11,232 nucleotides of DNA from Clostridia bacterium (GCA_017504335.1 JAFVRI010000162.1:1-11232), one strand, 5' to 3'; numbered from the stretch's first letter, positions 1-7,776 are shown. Notes: generated by a model not told the origin, from the letters alone. Made by a program: numbers and translations.

Positions 1-1
1 G

Positions 2-658
2 CTCAAGACGGTAAAGGGAACGGCACCGAATATTTTCATCGTCACCTTCCTTTCCTCCTCTCCCGCCATGCGGTATTTTGAGGGAAGACGCCTGAAGGCA
101 TCCATGTCCACCAAGCAGCATATTTCCGCCATCCTGCACGAGGCAAGCGGAACCTTTGATTTTCCCTTGAACAACCCGAAGATGCAGCTTTTGAGTCCCA
201 AGAGTGAGGGGGCATTGTGGGGTGGGGAGCAGAGCATTCTCATTCGGCTAGAGCTGATGCTCATTGAGATCATCCGCCGTAACCGATATTACGCAGCGGG
301 ACCGCAGCTCTATTTCACCCAGGAAACGGTCACCGATCCCTTTGCGAGAAGTGTGATCTCCTTCATGGAGGAGCATCTGTACGGTCGGTTTACCATGGAT
401 GAGCTGAGCCATGCGCTGTCCTTCAGCAAGACCTATATTTCCAAGAATTTTGCCAAGGCAAGCGGCTATTCCGTGGGCGACTATTTCACCATGATGAAGA
501 TAGGCGAGGCAAAGCGTCTGATCCGTGAGGCACGTTACAATTTCGGAGAGATCTCCGAGATGCTCATGTTTTCCAATTCCCATTATTTTTCTACCATTTT
601 CAAGAAACAGACGGGCATGACGCCCAGCCAGTATAAAAAATCCTGTAAGATCAATTAA
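2..658 (+). CDS. AraC-family transcriptional regulator, 3' part (5' end outside window)
   Basis: The open frame runs in from the left edge. The first in-window ATG (68) is internal, because the codons before it read as conserved AraC-family sensor sequence (IFIVTF then SPAMRYFEGRRL). About 218 residues are visible. The first half belongs to the end of an N-terminal ligand-sensing domain. The last ~100 residues are a typical AraC DNA-binding domain with two helix-turn-helix units, one at roughly fragment residues 130-155 (FTMDELSHALSFSKTYISK) and one at 181-205 (FGEISEMLMFSNSHYFS), ending in the family signature FKKQTGMTPSQYKK. Such proteins usually activate nearby sugar-use genes when a ligand binds. 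It lies only 17 nt before the NagA-like gene on the same strand, so it probably controls that cassette and may be co-transcribed with it. The ligand cannot be read from this fragment. Confidence 0.9.
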   Translation, partial: LKTVKGTAPNIFIVTFLSSSPAMRYFEGRRLKASMSTKQHISAILHEASGTFDFPLNNPKMQLLSPKSEGALWGGEQSILIRLELMLIEIIRRNRYYAAGPQLYFTQETVTDPFARSVISFMEEHLYGRFTMDELSHALSFSKTYISKNFAKASGYSVGDYFTMMKIGEAKRLIREARYNFGEISEMLMFSNSHYFSTIFKKQTGMTPSQYKKSCKIN

Positions 659-675
659 GCGAAGGAGGTTTCTTC

Positions 676-1818
676 ATGAAGACCGCTTTGATCCATACCA
701 ATATTGTAATGCCCGATTACCTCATCCGTGACGGAGTCATCGTGATCGAGGACGGAAGAATTGCCGATTTTGGAAAGAAGATCCCCACCGACGGCATGGA
801 GGTCGTTGACCTGAAGGGAGCCTACACGGGTCCCGGTCTGATCGATATCCACACCCATTCCGACGGCGATTCCTTCTTTTACGAGGATCCCGTGAGAGCA
901 TCGGAGACCCTTTTGGCTCACGGTGTCACCGACGTGCTTCCTGCCCTGTACTTTAACATGACCGCCGATCAGCTGGTGGAGCAGGTGGGCATCATCCGAG
1001 CCGCCAAGGAATCGGGAAAGGCGAAAAACATCGTAGGACTTTACATGGAAGCCCCCTACTTGAATCCCAAATACGGATGCAACCGTGAGAATAACCCTTG
1101 GAAGGACCCCGTGGATCGCAAGAACTACGAGCGAGTGGTCGAGGCGGCATACGATCTGGCAAGAGTCTGGTGCGTAGCCCCCGAGAGAGAGAACATCGAG
1201 GAATTTGTTCGCTATGTCAAGGAGAAGAATCCTTCTGCCGTATTCTCGGTTGCTCACAGTGAGGCAAGCCCCGAGGAGATCGAGCGGCTCATGCCCTACG
1301 GACTGAAGATCGCTACCCACCACACCAACGCGACGGGTGTGCTTCATAAATATCCCGAATGCCGCAGTGCCTGCGTGGACGAGGCCGCACAGTACAATCA
1401 TGAGATCTATACCGAGCTGATCTGTGACAAGGTGGGAATCCACGTGGATCCTTATATGCTCCGCCTGATCAAGAAGATCAAGGGAGATGACCGCATCATT
1501 CTGATCGCCGATGCCTTTGTGGAGCACGGCCCCGTTCCGGACGGTGATCTTTATGAGGGTGCCGATGACATCAACTTTGACTTCGCCGGTGAGATCGCGG
1601 GAAGTAAGATGATCTTGGACGGCTCCTGCCGCAATATGATGACCCATACGGGCGCATCCCTCTGTCAGGTCTTTAAGTACGCGTCCACCAACCCCGCCGC
1701 TGCCGTGGGACTTTACGACAGAGGCCGCATCGCCAAGGGCAACGTGGCAAATCTTCTGGTGGTGGATCCCGAATTCAACATTCTCGGTGTTTACCTGAAT
1801 GGAGAACGGGTGAAATAA
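676..1818 (+). CDS. NagA-like amidohydrolase (N-acetylglucosamine-6-phosphate deacetylase family)
   Basis: This is a 380-residue protein, the usual NagA length, of the amidohydrolase superfamily (metal-dependent TIM barrel flanked by a small beta domain). NagA removes acetate from N-acetylglucosamine-6-phosphate in the cytoplasm. Metal and catalytic positions can be followed: HxH at H59/H61, Glu125 (MEAPYLNPKYG, matching EGPFLNP), His194 (VAHSEAS), His215 (ATHHTNATG, matching THLFNAM), a conserved His256 (GIHVDP) and the catalytic Asp279 (IADA). The C-terminal STNPA...DRGRIAKGNVANLLVVD and YLNGE signatures are also typical. The substrate loops differ from classical NagA (HHTNAT for HLFNAM, MEAPY for LEGPF), so the acyl-sugar phosphate could differ. 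The start is fixed by AAGGAGG at 662-668, 7 nt before the ATG. It is followed 37 nt later by a NagB-like gene, which supports an amino-sugar pathway. The family is secure; the exact substrate is not. Confidence 0.85.
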   Translation: MKTALIHTNIVMPDYLIRDGVIVIEDGRIADFGKKIPTDGMEVVDLKGAYTGPGLIDIHTHSDGDSFFYEDPVRASETLLAHGVTDVLPALYFNMTADQLVEQVGIIRAAKESGKAKNIVGLYMEAPYLNPKYGCNRENNPWKDPVDRKNYERVVEAAYDLARVWCVAPERENIEEFVRYVKEKNPSAVFSVAHSEASPEEIERLMPYGLKIATHHTNATGVLHKYPECRSACVDEAAQYNHEIYTELICDKVGIHVDPYMLRLIKKIKGDDRIILIADAFVEHGPVPDGDLYEGADDINFDFAGEIAGSKMILDGSCRNMMTHTGASLCQVFKYASTNPAAAVGLYDRGRIAKGNVANLLVVDPEFNILGVYLNGERVK

Positions 1819-1855
1819 GAAAAACAAAAAATAAATATAAAAAGGAGAACAAGAC

Positions 1856-2830
1856 ATGAAAGATTTTATTGTCGATCCCGCAACGAAATTTGATTTCCAG
1901 CCTGCGGATTTCGTGCCCTTCAAGGATAAGAAGGTCTGCGAGTACGTTCGCTCTCTGAGCGGTAAGGATCTGGAAAAGCGCGAGCCCTGGTGGCATCCCG
2001 AGTTCAACGTAAAGGTTATGATGAACCCCCATCCCGTGCTCATCGCAACCCTGTTTGAGCGTCTCCGTGCCGCATCCGAGGCAGGCAAGTCTTTTACCAT
2101 GATCCTCGGTAACCCCGAGCCCGATACCTACATTCCTCTGGCACAGCTGATCAACTACTTCGGCATTGACTGCTCGAAGGTTCATCTGGTCGCAGAGGAT
2201 GAGTGGGCAGATGAGGCAGGCAACATCGCTCCCATCACCTACGAGGCAGGCTTTGCGCACTCCATGATCAAGTATCTGTACTATCAGATCGACGAGAAGC
2301 TGAGAATGCCCATGGAGAACGTACATTTCCCCACCAACGCCAACATCAAGGATTACTCCAAGATCATTGACGACATCACCGAGGGAACCGGCGCTGACAT
2401 CGCCTCCACCTCTCCCGGATGGGCAGGCCATATGGCATTCGTTGACCCCATTCCCGAGTTCATCGGAAGCGGTGACATTGAGGAATGGCTCAACCAGCCC
2501 GCGCAGATCGTTAAGCTGCACCCCATGACTATCATGCAGAACTCTCTGAACGGTACGTTCGGTCAGTCCGGTGACATTGCCAACGTGCCTCCCTGTGCCG
2601 CTACCATCGGTCCTCTCGATGTGATGCGCGCCAAGGAGCGTATCGAGGTTCACGCACTGGCAACCTGCGGTACCTTCTCCTCTTGGCAGAGAATGACCTC
2701 CCGTCTGTGTACACACGGACCCATCTCTCCCTACCTGCCTTCCTCTATGCTGCAGACCAAGAAGACTCAGGTCTACATCAGCGAGGAGCTGGCTGCTCCC
2801 TTCGAGTGCTGGGAGAAGGTTGGATATTAA
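1856..2830 (+). CDS. Divergent NagB-like sugar-phosphate isomerase/deaminase homologue
   Basis: This 324-residue protein has the glucosamine-6-phosphate deaminase/6-phosphogluconolactonase fold, about 55 residues longer than E. coli NagB, with most of the excess at the N-terminus. Matches by eye: LGNPEPDTYIPL (residues 84-95) to the phosphate loop, VAEDEW (112-117) to the NagB MDEY motif, SPGWAGHMAFVDP (186-198) to the GxDGHIAFNEP motif, NVPPCAATIGPLDVMRAKE to the VPTxALTVG region, and GPISPYLPSSMLQ near the C-terminus. NagB turns glucosamine-6-phosphate into fructose-6-phosphate and ammonia. Several catalytic positions appear changed: Asp141 of E. coli NagB falls on Ala190, Glu148 on Asp197, and the Lys of the GxxKA motif seems lost. 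Asp115 and His192 (equivalents of Asp72 and His143) remain. It may act on a related sugar phosphate or by altered chemistry. An AAGGAGA RBS at 1842-1848 sets the start. It is the last gene before the terminator. Confidence 0.75.
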   Translation: MKDFIVDPATKFDFQPADFVPFKDKKVCEYVRSLSGKDLEKREPWWHPEFNVKVMMNPHPVLIATLFERLRAASEAGKSFTMILGNPEPDTYIPLAQLINYFGIDCSKVHLVAEDEWADEAGNIAPITYEAGFAHSMIKYLYYQIDEKLRMPMENVHFPTNANIKDYSKIIDDITEGTGADIASTSPGWAGHMAFVDPIPEFIGSGDIEEWLNQPAQIVKLHPMTIMQNSLNGTFGQSGDIANVPPCAATIGPLDVMRAKERIEVHALATCGTFSSWQRMTSRLCTHGPISPYLPSSMLQTKKTQVYISEELAAPFECWEKVGY

Positions 2831-2850
2831 TTTTAGTTCAACGAAAAGAA

Positions 2851-2880
2851 AACCACCGATCCTCGGATCGGTGGTTTTTT
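2851..2880. terminator. Bidirectional rho-independent terminator between convergent operons
   Basis: An 11-bp perfect stem (2851-2861 with 2866-2876) closes a CTCG loop. It is followed by T residues on the + strand (2877-2880). On the - strand the hairpin is followed by TTTTCTTTTCG. It lies 20 nt after the NagB-like stop and just beyond the lplA stop (2884), so it can end transcription from both sides. Confidence 0.9.
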
Positions 2881-2883
2881 GGT

Positions 2884-3822
2884 TTATTGTGTCAGAAGTA
2901 GCGCTCTCAGCTCCGAGGACGACATGCCGCTGATATAGGGCGAGGGATCGATGGGGGGAAGGTCGCCAAGGCGATGTCCGATGAAACACCTCTCTAGCTC
3001 CTCGATGGGAAGTGAACCGAAGAAATCTCCGGTGATCCGAAGCGCCCGAATCTGATCCTTTTCCATGTTGATGTCCAGCGAGACCAAGCCAAAGGGATAC
3101 TTTTTCTTCCGCGCGATGCTGTATTCGGTGAGATACCGTTTGTCCGAAAAAATCCACTCAGGACTTGCGTTCCGCGCCCGAAGCCGCTCGATCCGCTCAT
3201 CGACGGGAGGGCATGCGCATGTCGCTCCCGTATTGGCAAGGATATACTGCTCCAGATGATTCATAAACTCTTCCAAGGCTTGGGAGGGGTCCAGAAGCTC
3301 AGAGAGATTGACCACCCGCGCACTTGCGGACTTGACCGCCTTGTAGGCAAGCTTTTCCTTGTCCACCCGAAGAACCTCCGACATACGCGAAAGCTCGGTG
3401 TCAAAGAGAAGGGTACCGTGGTGCAGGGTTCTGCCGCCCACGGTGTATTGGGCATTGCCCGAGAATTTTCTGCCCCCGATCTCCAAATCATTCCGCCCGT
3501 TTAAAGCACAGGGAAGTCCCAACGATGAGACCGCTTCCAGAATGGGTGCCGCAAAGCACGCATAGTTCAAGGAAGAGGCGTTCGAAGAGATCACGCTGTA
3601 ATTGATGTTTCCAAGGTCATGATAGACCGCTCCGCCCCCTGTAATGCGGCGACAGACGTGGATCCCATGCTCCTCGGCATAGGCATTTTGATTTTTTCCG
3701 ATGACCACTGTCGGCTCGTTTTGCCAGAGCAAAAAGAAATCCTCCTCGGTATGACGGAACAAAAATTCCTCTACGGCAAGATTGTAGTAAGGGTCGGTAG
3801 AGGTTAAACGTAAATATTTCAT
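2884..3822 (-). CDS. lplA: Lipoate-protein ligase A
   Basis: A 312-residue cytoplasmic enzyme that uses ATP to activate free lipoate to lipoyl-AMP and transfers it to the lysine of lipoyl domains. It shows the family signatures: N-terminal YYNLAVEE, LWQNEPTVVIGKNQN (residues 32-46), the lipoyl-AMP loop RRITGGGAVYHDLGN (58-72), and GGRKFSGNAQ with the expected catalytic Lys119. A C-terminal accessory domain is present (about residues 240-312, from YPFGLVSLD), so it resembles the full two-domain LplA, close to the usual ~330 residues. The start is supported by AAGGA (3827-3831) a few bases upstream. It is last in the dehydrogenase operon, 60 nt after E1, so its obvious client is the lipoyl domain of the E2 encoded first in that operon. 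No lipoate synthesis gene (lipA, lipB) is in the window, which suggests salvage of free lipoate. Confidence 0.93.
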   Translation of the reverse strand: MKYLRLTSTDPYYNLAVEEFLFRHTEEDFFLLWQNEPTVVIGKNQNAYAEEHGIHVCRRITGGGAVYHDLGNINYSVISSNASSLNYACFAAPILEAVSSLGLPCALNGRNDLEIGGRKFSGNAQYTVGGRTLHHGTLLFDTELSRMSEVLRVDKEKLAYKAVKSASARVVNLSELLDPSQALEEFMNHLEQYILANTGATCACPPVDERIERLRARNASPEWIFSDKRYLTEYSIARKKKYPFGLVSLDINMEKDQIRALRITGDFFGSLPIEELERCFIGHRLGDLPPIDPSPYISGMSSSELRALLLTQ

Positions 3823-3835
3823 AAGATCCTTATAA

Positions 3836-3863
3836 GATAGCCTTCCCCGCGGGGAAGGCTATC
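3836..3863. promoter_or_regulatory. Perfect 28-nt palindrome (hairpin) between E1 and lplA
   Basis: Positions 3836-3863 are a perfect inverted repeat centred on CCCCGCGGGG, with arms beginning GATAGCCTTCC. In RNA it would form a very stable hairpin. In the operon direction (-) it is followed by TTATAAGGATC, which contains the lplA RBS and is a poor terminator tail. On the + strand a T run comes only after GTTGTGC. It could be a leaky terminator, an mRNA 3'-end stabiliser for the E2-E3-E1 message, or a control element next to the lplA RBS. The structure is certain; the role is inference. Confidence 0.7.
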
Positions 3864-3882
3864 GTTGTGCTTTTTATTGGAA

Positions 3883-6369
3883 TCAGATGCCCTTCTTGGC
3901 ACGCTCAATCTTTTCGATCTCGGTGAAGTTCACCTCGGGAACGTATCCGGGAATGGGCATGATCTTCTCTGCCAGAGCGGAAATGATCCAGCTTGCCTGG
4001 GGGAAGAAGCTCTTCTCCAGCTCGAATGCGGGCGTGATCCAGTTGCGGGATCCAACGACTACGGGAGGTCCGTCCAGATAATCGAAGGCAAGCTCGGTGA
4101 TGTTGGATGCCATATCTCTCATGACAGATCCACGCTCGCAAGCATCACCGACGATCAGGATCTTACCGGTCTTCTTCACCGACTCGATGACCTTCTCATA
4201 GTTGAAGGGAACGATGGAGCGGGTATCGATGACCTCAGCGGAAATGCCGTACTTTTCTTCCAGGATCTTCGCTGCCTCCATGGCGCGGTAGAGAACCGCA
4301 CCGACGGTCAGAATGGTGACATCCTTACCTTCCTTCTTTACATCGGGCTCACCGAAGGGAATCTCGTAGTGACCCTCGGGAACACCCTCCGCACGGAACT
4401 CCTCGCCGAAGCCGTACACTCTCTGAGACTCAAAGAAGACAACGGGGTCGGTTCCGTTCAGGGCGCTGGTCATCAGACCCTTTGCGTCGGTAGGTGTGGA
4501 GGGGAATACCACCTTCAGACCGGGGATGTGCGCACAAAGCGCGGTCCAGTCCTGAGAGTGCTGAGCGCCGTACTTGGAGCCCACGGACACACGGAGGACG
4601 ATGGGCATTTTCAGAATGCCCGCAGACATTGCCTGCCACTTTGCCATCTGGTTGAAGATTTCGTCACCCGCACAACCGATGAAGTCGGCATACATCAGCT
4701 CCACGATGGCACGACCGCCGCACATTGCGTAGCCTACAGCCGAGCCGACGATGGCAGACTCGGAAATGGGGGAGTTGAAGAAGCGGTGGTAGGGAATGGC
4801 TTCGGTCATCTTCTTGTAGACACCGAACGCACCGCCCCAGTCACGGTTGTCCTCACCGTATGCGATGAGGGTGGGATCCTCGTAGAACTTATCAATGATC
4901 GGCTCAAAGAGACCGTCGCAGACGTTGTACATCTTCATCTTGGACACGGGCTTGCCGTTTGCGTCCTTTGCGGTACGGATCTTGCCCTTGATCTCCTTGA
5001 CTCTGGGGCACTCCTCCTTGGGCATCATCACGTCGGGCTCACGCTCGGGATCCATGCTGACTACCTTCTGGTTTGAGAACATGATGGAGGCGATGGCATC
5101 GGGCTCCTTGTTCAGATCCATGCGAGGCGAGATCTCGTCGTTGATGGCGAGCTTCATGATCTCGGTCATGCGAGCGGTGATCTGCTCCTGCATTGCCGCG
5201 AACTCATCCTCGGTCGCGATACCGCCGAGGATCAGCTTTGCCTTGAAGGCGGCAATGGGATCGGCTGCCTTCCAAGCCTCGATTTCCTCTGCGGTACGGT
5301 AGGTGGAGGAGTCGGAGGGGGAGTGACCCGATACACGGTAGGTAACCACGTCAAGCAGTGCGGGACCCTTGCCTTCAAGCAACAGCTTCTTCTTGCGGGC
5401 GACCGCGTCGATCACAGCCAAAGGATCATAGCCGTTGACACGCTCTGCGTGCATCTGTGTGGGGTTGAAGCCAGCACCCAAACGGGCAACCATATCAAAG
5501 CCCATGGTCTCGCCGCGGGTCTGACCGCCCATGCCGTAGTGGTTGTTGAATACGTTGAAGAGGATGGGCATACCGCCGTCGCTGAACTTGCCGTCCATGC
5601 CCCATAGCTTGGTGATCTGATCCATGGAAGCGAAGTTGAGGGACTCAAGAACGGGTCCGCGGCCCGTTGCGCCGTCACCGCAGTTGGAGATGACGATACC
5701 GGGCTTGTGGTTGGATCTCTTATAGAGAGCGGCACCCAGCGCGATAGGAGCGGATGCGCCAACGATCGCGTTGTTGGGCATCAGACCGAAGGGAATGAAG
5801 AAGGCGTGCATGGATCCGCCGAGACCGCGGTTAAAGCCGGTCTTGCGGGCGAAGATCTCTGCCAGTGCGCCGTACAGCAGAAAGTTGATGGCAAGCTCCT
5901 TAACGTTGCCGCCTGCGTTCATGTGCTTCTCAACGACCGCGAGAACCGAGCCGTCCAGAAATTCCTTCATGATGGCATAAAGCTCCTCGTCATCCAGCTT
6001 TTCGATGGAGGAAAGACCCTTTGCGAGAATCTCGCCGTGGCTACGGTGAGAGCCAAAGGAAAGGTCGTTGATATCCAGGCAGTAAGCCTCACCGACGGCA
6101 GACGCCTCCTGACCGATGGAAAGGTGAGCGGGGCCGGGGTTGTTGTACTCCACGCCGTTGTAGCAGCTCTTGACCTTGACCTCGTTGAGCATGGTCTCAA
6201 ACTCACGGATGATCGCCATGTCTCTGTAAATGCGCATCATGTCCTCTTTGGTGTAGAGCTTCATCTCTTCCTTGAGGGTCTTGTTGTACTGACATACGGG
6301 AATGTCCTCAAAATGAATGTAGCCGGCGTCAAAGGCTTTGCCGGGATCTACGTATTGACTCTTAGGCAT
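3883..6369 (-). CDS. 2-oxoacid dehydrogenase E1, fused alpha-beta subunits (probable pyruvate dehydrogenase)
   Basis: A single 828-residue chain joins E1 alpha (about 40-430) and E1 beta (about 478-815), which are separate proteins in many bacteria. E1 uses thiamine diphosphate to decarboxylate a 2-oxoacid and acylate the lipoyl group of E2. The alpha half has GPAHLSIGQEA (79-89), GSHRSHGE, GLGGSMHAF (182-190), the thiamine-diphosphate motif from GDG (231-233) to NN (275-276), and YRVSGHSPSD (344-353). The beta half has AYGEDNRDWGGAFG (503-516), SPISESAIVG (533-542), ELMYADFIGCAGDEIFNQ, the IPGLKVVFPSTPTDAKGL block (615-632) and IDTRSIVPFN (714-723). The spacing from GDG to NN is about 15 residues longer than usual. 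Residues 430-477 are a charged linker, and about 40 N-terminal residues precede the alpha domain. An AAGGAGA RBS (6379-6385) sets the start. It is third in the operon after E2 and E3. Pyruvate is the likeliest substrate; acetoin or a branched-chain 2-oxoacid cannot be excluded. Confidence 0.92.
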   Translation of the reverse strand: MPKSQYVDPGKAFDAGYIHFEDIPVCQYNKTLKEEMKLYTKEDMMRIYRDMAIIREFETMLNEVKVKSCYNGVEYNNPGPAHLSIGQEASAVGEAYCLDINDLSFGSHRSHGEILAKGLSSIEKLDDEELYAIMKEFLDGSVLAVVEKHMNAGGNVKELAINFLLYGALAEIFARKTGFNRGLGGSMHAFFIPFGLMPNNAIVGASAPIALGAALYKRSNHKPGIVISNCGDGATGRGPVLESLNFASMDQITKLWGMDGKFSDGGMPILFNVFNNHYGMGGQTRGETMGFDMVARLGAGFNPTQMHAERVNGYDPLAVIDAVARKKKLLLEGKGPALLDVVTYRVSGHSPSDSSTYRTAEEIEAWKAADPIAAFKAKLILGGIATEDEFAAMQEQITARMTEIMKLAINDEISPRMDLNKEPDAIASIMFSNQKVVSMDPEREPDVMMPKEECPRVKEIKGKIRTAKDANGKPVSKMKMYNVCDGLFEPIIDKFYEDPTLIAYGEDNRDWGGAFGVYKKMTEAIPYHRFFNSPISESAIVGSAVGYAMCGGRAIVELMYADFIGCAGDEIFNQMAKWQAMSAGILKMPIVLRVSVGSKYGAQHSQDWTALCAHIPGLKVVFPSTPTDAKGLMTSALNGTDPVVFFESQRVYGFGEEFRAEGVPEGHYEIPFGEPDVKKEGKDVTILTVGAVLYRAMEAAKILEEKYGISAEVIDTRSIVPFNYEKVIESVKKTGKILIVGDACERGSVMRDMASNITELAFDYLDGPPVVVGSRNWITPAFELEKSFFPQASWIISALAEKIMPIPGYVPEVNFTEIEKIERAKKGI

Positions 6370-6396
6370 ATTCTTTTATCTCCTTATAAATATTTT

Positions 6397-7755
6397 TTAC
6401 ATAAACATGGATTCGCGAATGACCTCGCAAACCGTGGGGTGAGGGAATACCATCTTCTGAATATCCTCTACCCGCATCTCGGTCTCTACCATCATGGCAG
6501 CGCCGTAAATGATCTCGGATGCGTAGGAGCCGATCATGTGCAGACCGACGATGTTCTTGTGCTTCTTGTCGGTGATCACCTTGAGAATACCGTAGCCATG
6601 CTCATTCTCGGCGATATAACGGCCGCTGTACTTGAGGGTCACGGTCTGAACGTTGACGTCCAGTCCCTTTTCCTTGGCGCTCTCGGTGGTTTCACCAACA
6701 GAGGCAACCTCGGGGTTGGTGTAAATGACCGAGGGAATGGATGCGTAATTTACGCGATCCTTCTTGCCCAGGATGTTGTTGATACAAACCTCGCCCTCGC
6801 GATATGCGGTGTGCGCCAGCATGGATTTGCCGTTGACGTCGCCTGCCGCCCAGACACCGGGCACGTTGGTCTTACCCTGCTCATTGGTGACGATGGCGCC
6901 TCTCTCCAGCTTCAGACCGATGTTCTCGCATCCGATGCCTGCGGTTCTCGCACGGCGTCCGATGGAAACCAGCGCATAATCGGCAGGAATTTCCACGGTC
7001 TTACCGTCCTTTTCGTAGGTTACGGTCTTGTTCTTGATAGAGGTCACTCTCGCGCCGAGGATGAATTCCACGCCGCGGGATGCGTAATCCTTCTGCAGAA
7101 GCTTGGAGATCTCACGGTCAACGGGACCTGCAATGTGATCGAGCATTTCTACCACATAGACCTTGGCACCTACCGAATTGAAGTAGGATGCCATTTCCAA
7201 ACCGATGACACCGCCGCCCACGACCACGATGGTCTTGGGGATGGCGGGAAGGTCCAGAACCTCACGGTTGGTCAGCGCAAAGCCTTCTGCGAGAGATTCC
7301 TTGAGTCCGTCAATGGGGGGAAGAGCGGGAGCGGAACCGGTGGCGATGAGCAGCTGCTTGCCAAGGTAATCCTTGCCGTCTGCCGTTACCACGAAGCCGT
7401 CTGCACCTCTTTCCTTAATGACAGCCGATGCCTTGACGACCTCGACGCCGCTCTTCTTGAGCTTGGCGCCCACGCCTGCCACCAGCTGCTTGACCACACC
7501 GTTCTTGCGGTTGACCACGAATGCGTGATCGATCTCGGCAGAGCCGAAGGTCACACCATAGTCCTTGCCGTGCTTGGCGTAGTCGTAGATCTTTGCCGAA
7601 TAGAGAAGGGTCTTGGTGGGGATACATCCCTCATTCAGACACACACCGCCAAGCGCACGCTCCTCGATCACAAGGGTCTTAAGCCCTGCGTGACCGGCAC
7701 GCTCTGCGGCATTGTAGCCTGCGGGGCCGCCGCCCAGAATGATTAAATCGTACAT
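6397..7755 (-). CDS. lpdA: Dihydrolipoyl dehydrogenase (E3)
   Basis: A 452-residue FAD- and NAD-dependent disulfide oxidoreductase that reoxidises the dihydrolipoyl group of E2 and makes NADH. The N-terminal FAD-binding GGGPAGY (8-14) is followed by the redox disulfide motif GGVCLNEGCIPTK, with Cys39 and Cys44. The NAD-binding VVGGGVIGLEMASYF lies at about 178-192, the second FAD contact GVWAAGDVNG is present, and the dimerisation domain ends in HPTVCE with the catalytic His439-Glu444 pair. Length is normal for E3 without an extra N-terminal lipoyl domain. It starts 21 nt after the E2 stop with an AAGGAAG RBS (7761-7767) and stops 27 nt before E1, so the three genes are surely one transcript. 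As the only E3 in view it serves this complex and could also serve a glycine cleavage system elsewhere in the genome. Confidence 0.96.
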   Translation of the reverse strand: MYDLIILGGGPAGYNAAERAGHAGLKTLVIEERALGGVCLNEGCIPTKTLLYSAKIYDYAKHGKDYGVTFGSAEIDHAFVVNRKNGVVKQLVAGVGAKLKKSGVEVVKASAVIKERGADGFVVTADGKDYLGKQLLIATGSAPALPPIDGLKESLAEGFALTNREVLDLPAIPKTIVVVGGGVIGLEMASYFNSVGAKVYVVEMLDHIAGPVDREISKLLQKDYASRGVEFILGARVTSIKNKTVTYEKDGKTVEIPADYALVSIGRRARTAGIGCENIGLKLERGAIVTNEQGKTNVPGVWAAGDVNGKSMLAHTAYREGEVCINNILGKKDRVNYASIPSVIYTNPEVASVGETTESAKEKGLDVNVQTVTLKYSGRYIAENEHGYGILKVITDKKHKNIVGLHMIGSYASEIIYGAAMMVETEMRVEDIQKMVFPHPTVCEVIRESMFM

Positions 7756-7776
7756 GGTTGCTTCCTTCTTTCTTTT

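Noticed and set aside
68..658. AraC gene starting at the ATG at 68
   Set aside because: Conserved AraC-family sequence continues upstream to base 2 in the same frame and there is no RBS before 68, so the gene is cut by the window edge.
1819..1855. Separate promoter between the NagA-like and NagB-like genes
   Set aside because: The 37-nt gap is A-rich with no -35/-10 pair; it is an ordinary intra-operon spacer with an RBS.
655..3157. Long - strand open frames (655-2100 and 1775-3157) opposite the NagA/NagB-like genes
   Set aside because: No recognisable motifs; they cross the operon gaps and, in one case, the terminator. They are shadows of the + strand genes.
3865..5076. 403-codon + strand open frame opposite the beta half of E1
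   Set aside because: Composition is typical of an antisense shadow (rich in His, Gly, Leu, Asp with no domain), and the - strand reading is a clear E1.
5707..7746. Long + strand open frame (679 codons) antisense to E1 and E3
   Set aside because: It lies wholly opposite two unmistakable enzyme genes, has no family resemblance, and is explained by the biased codon use of those genes, which leaves few stops on the opposite strand.
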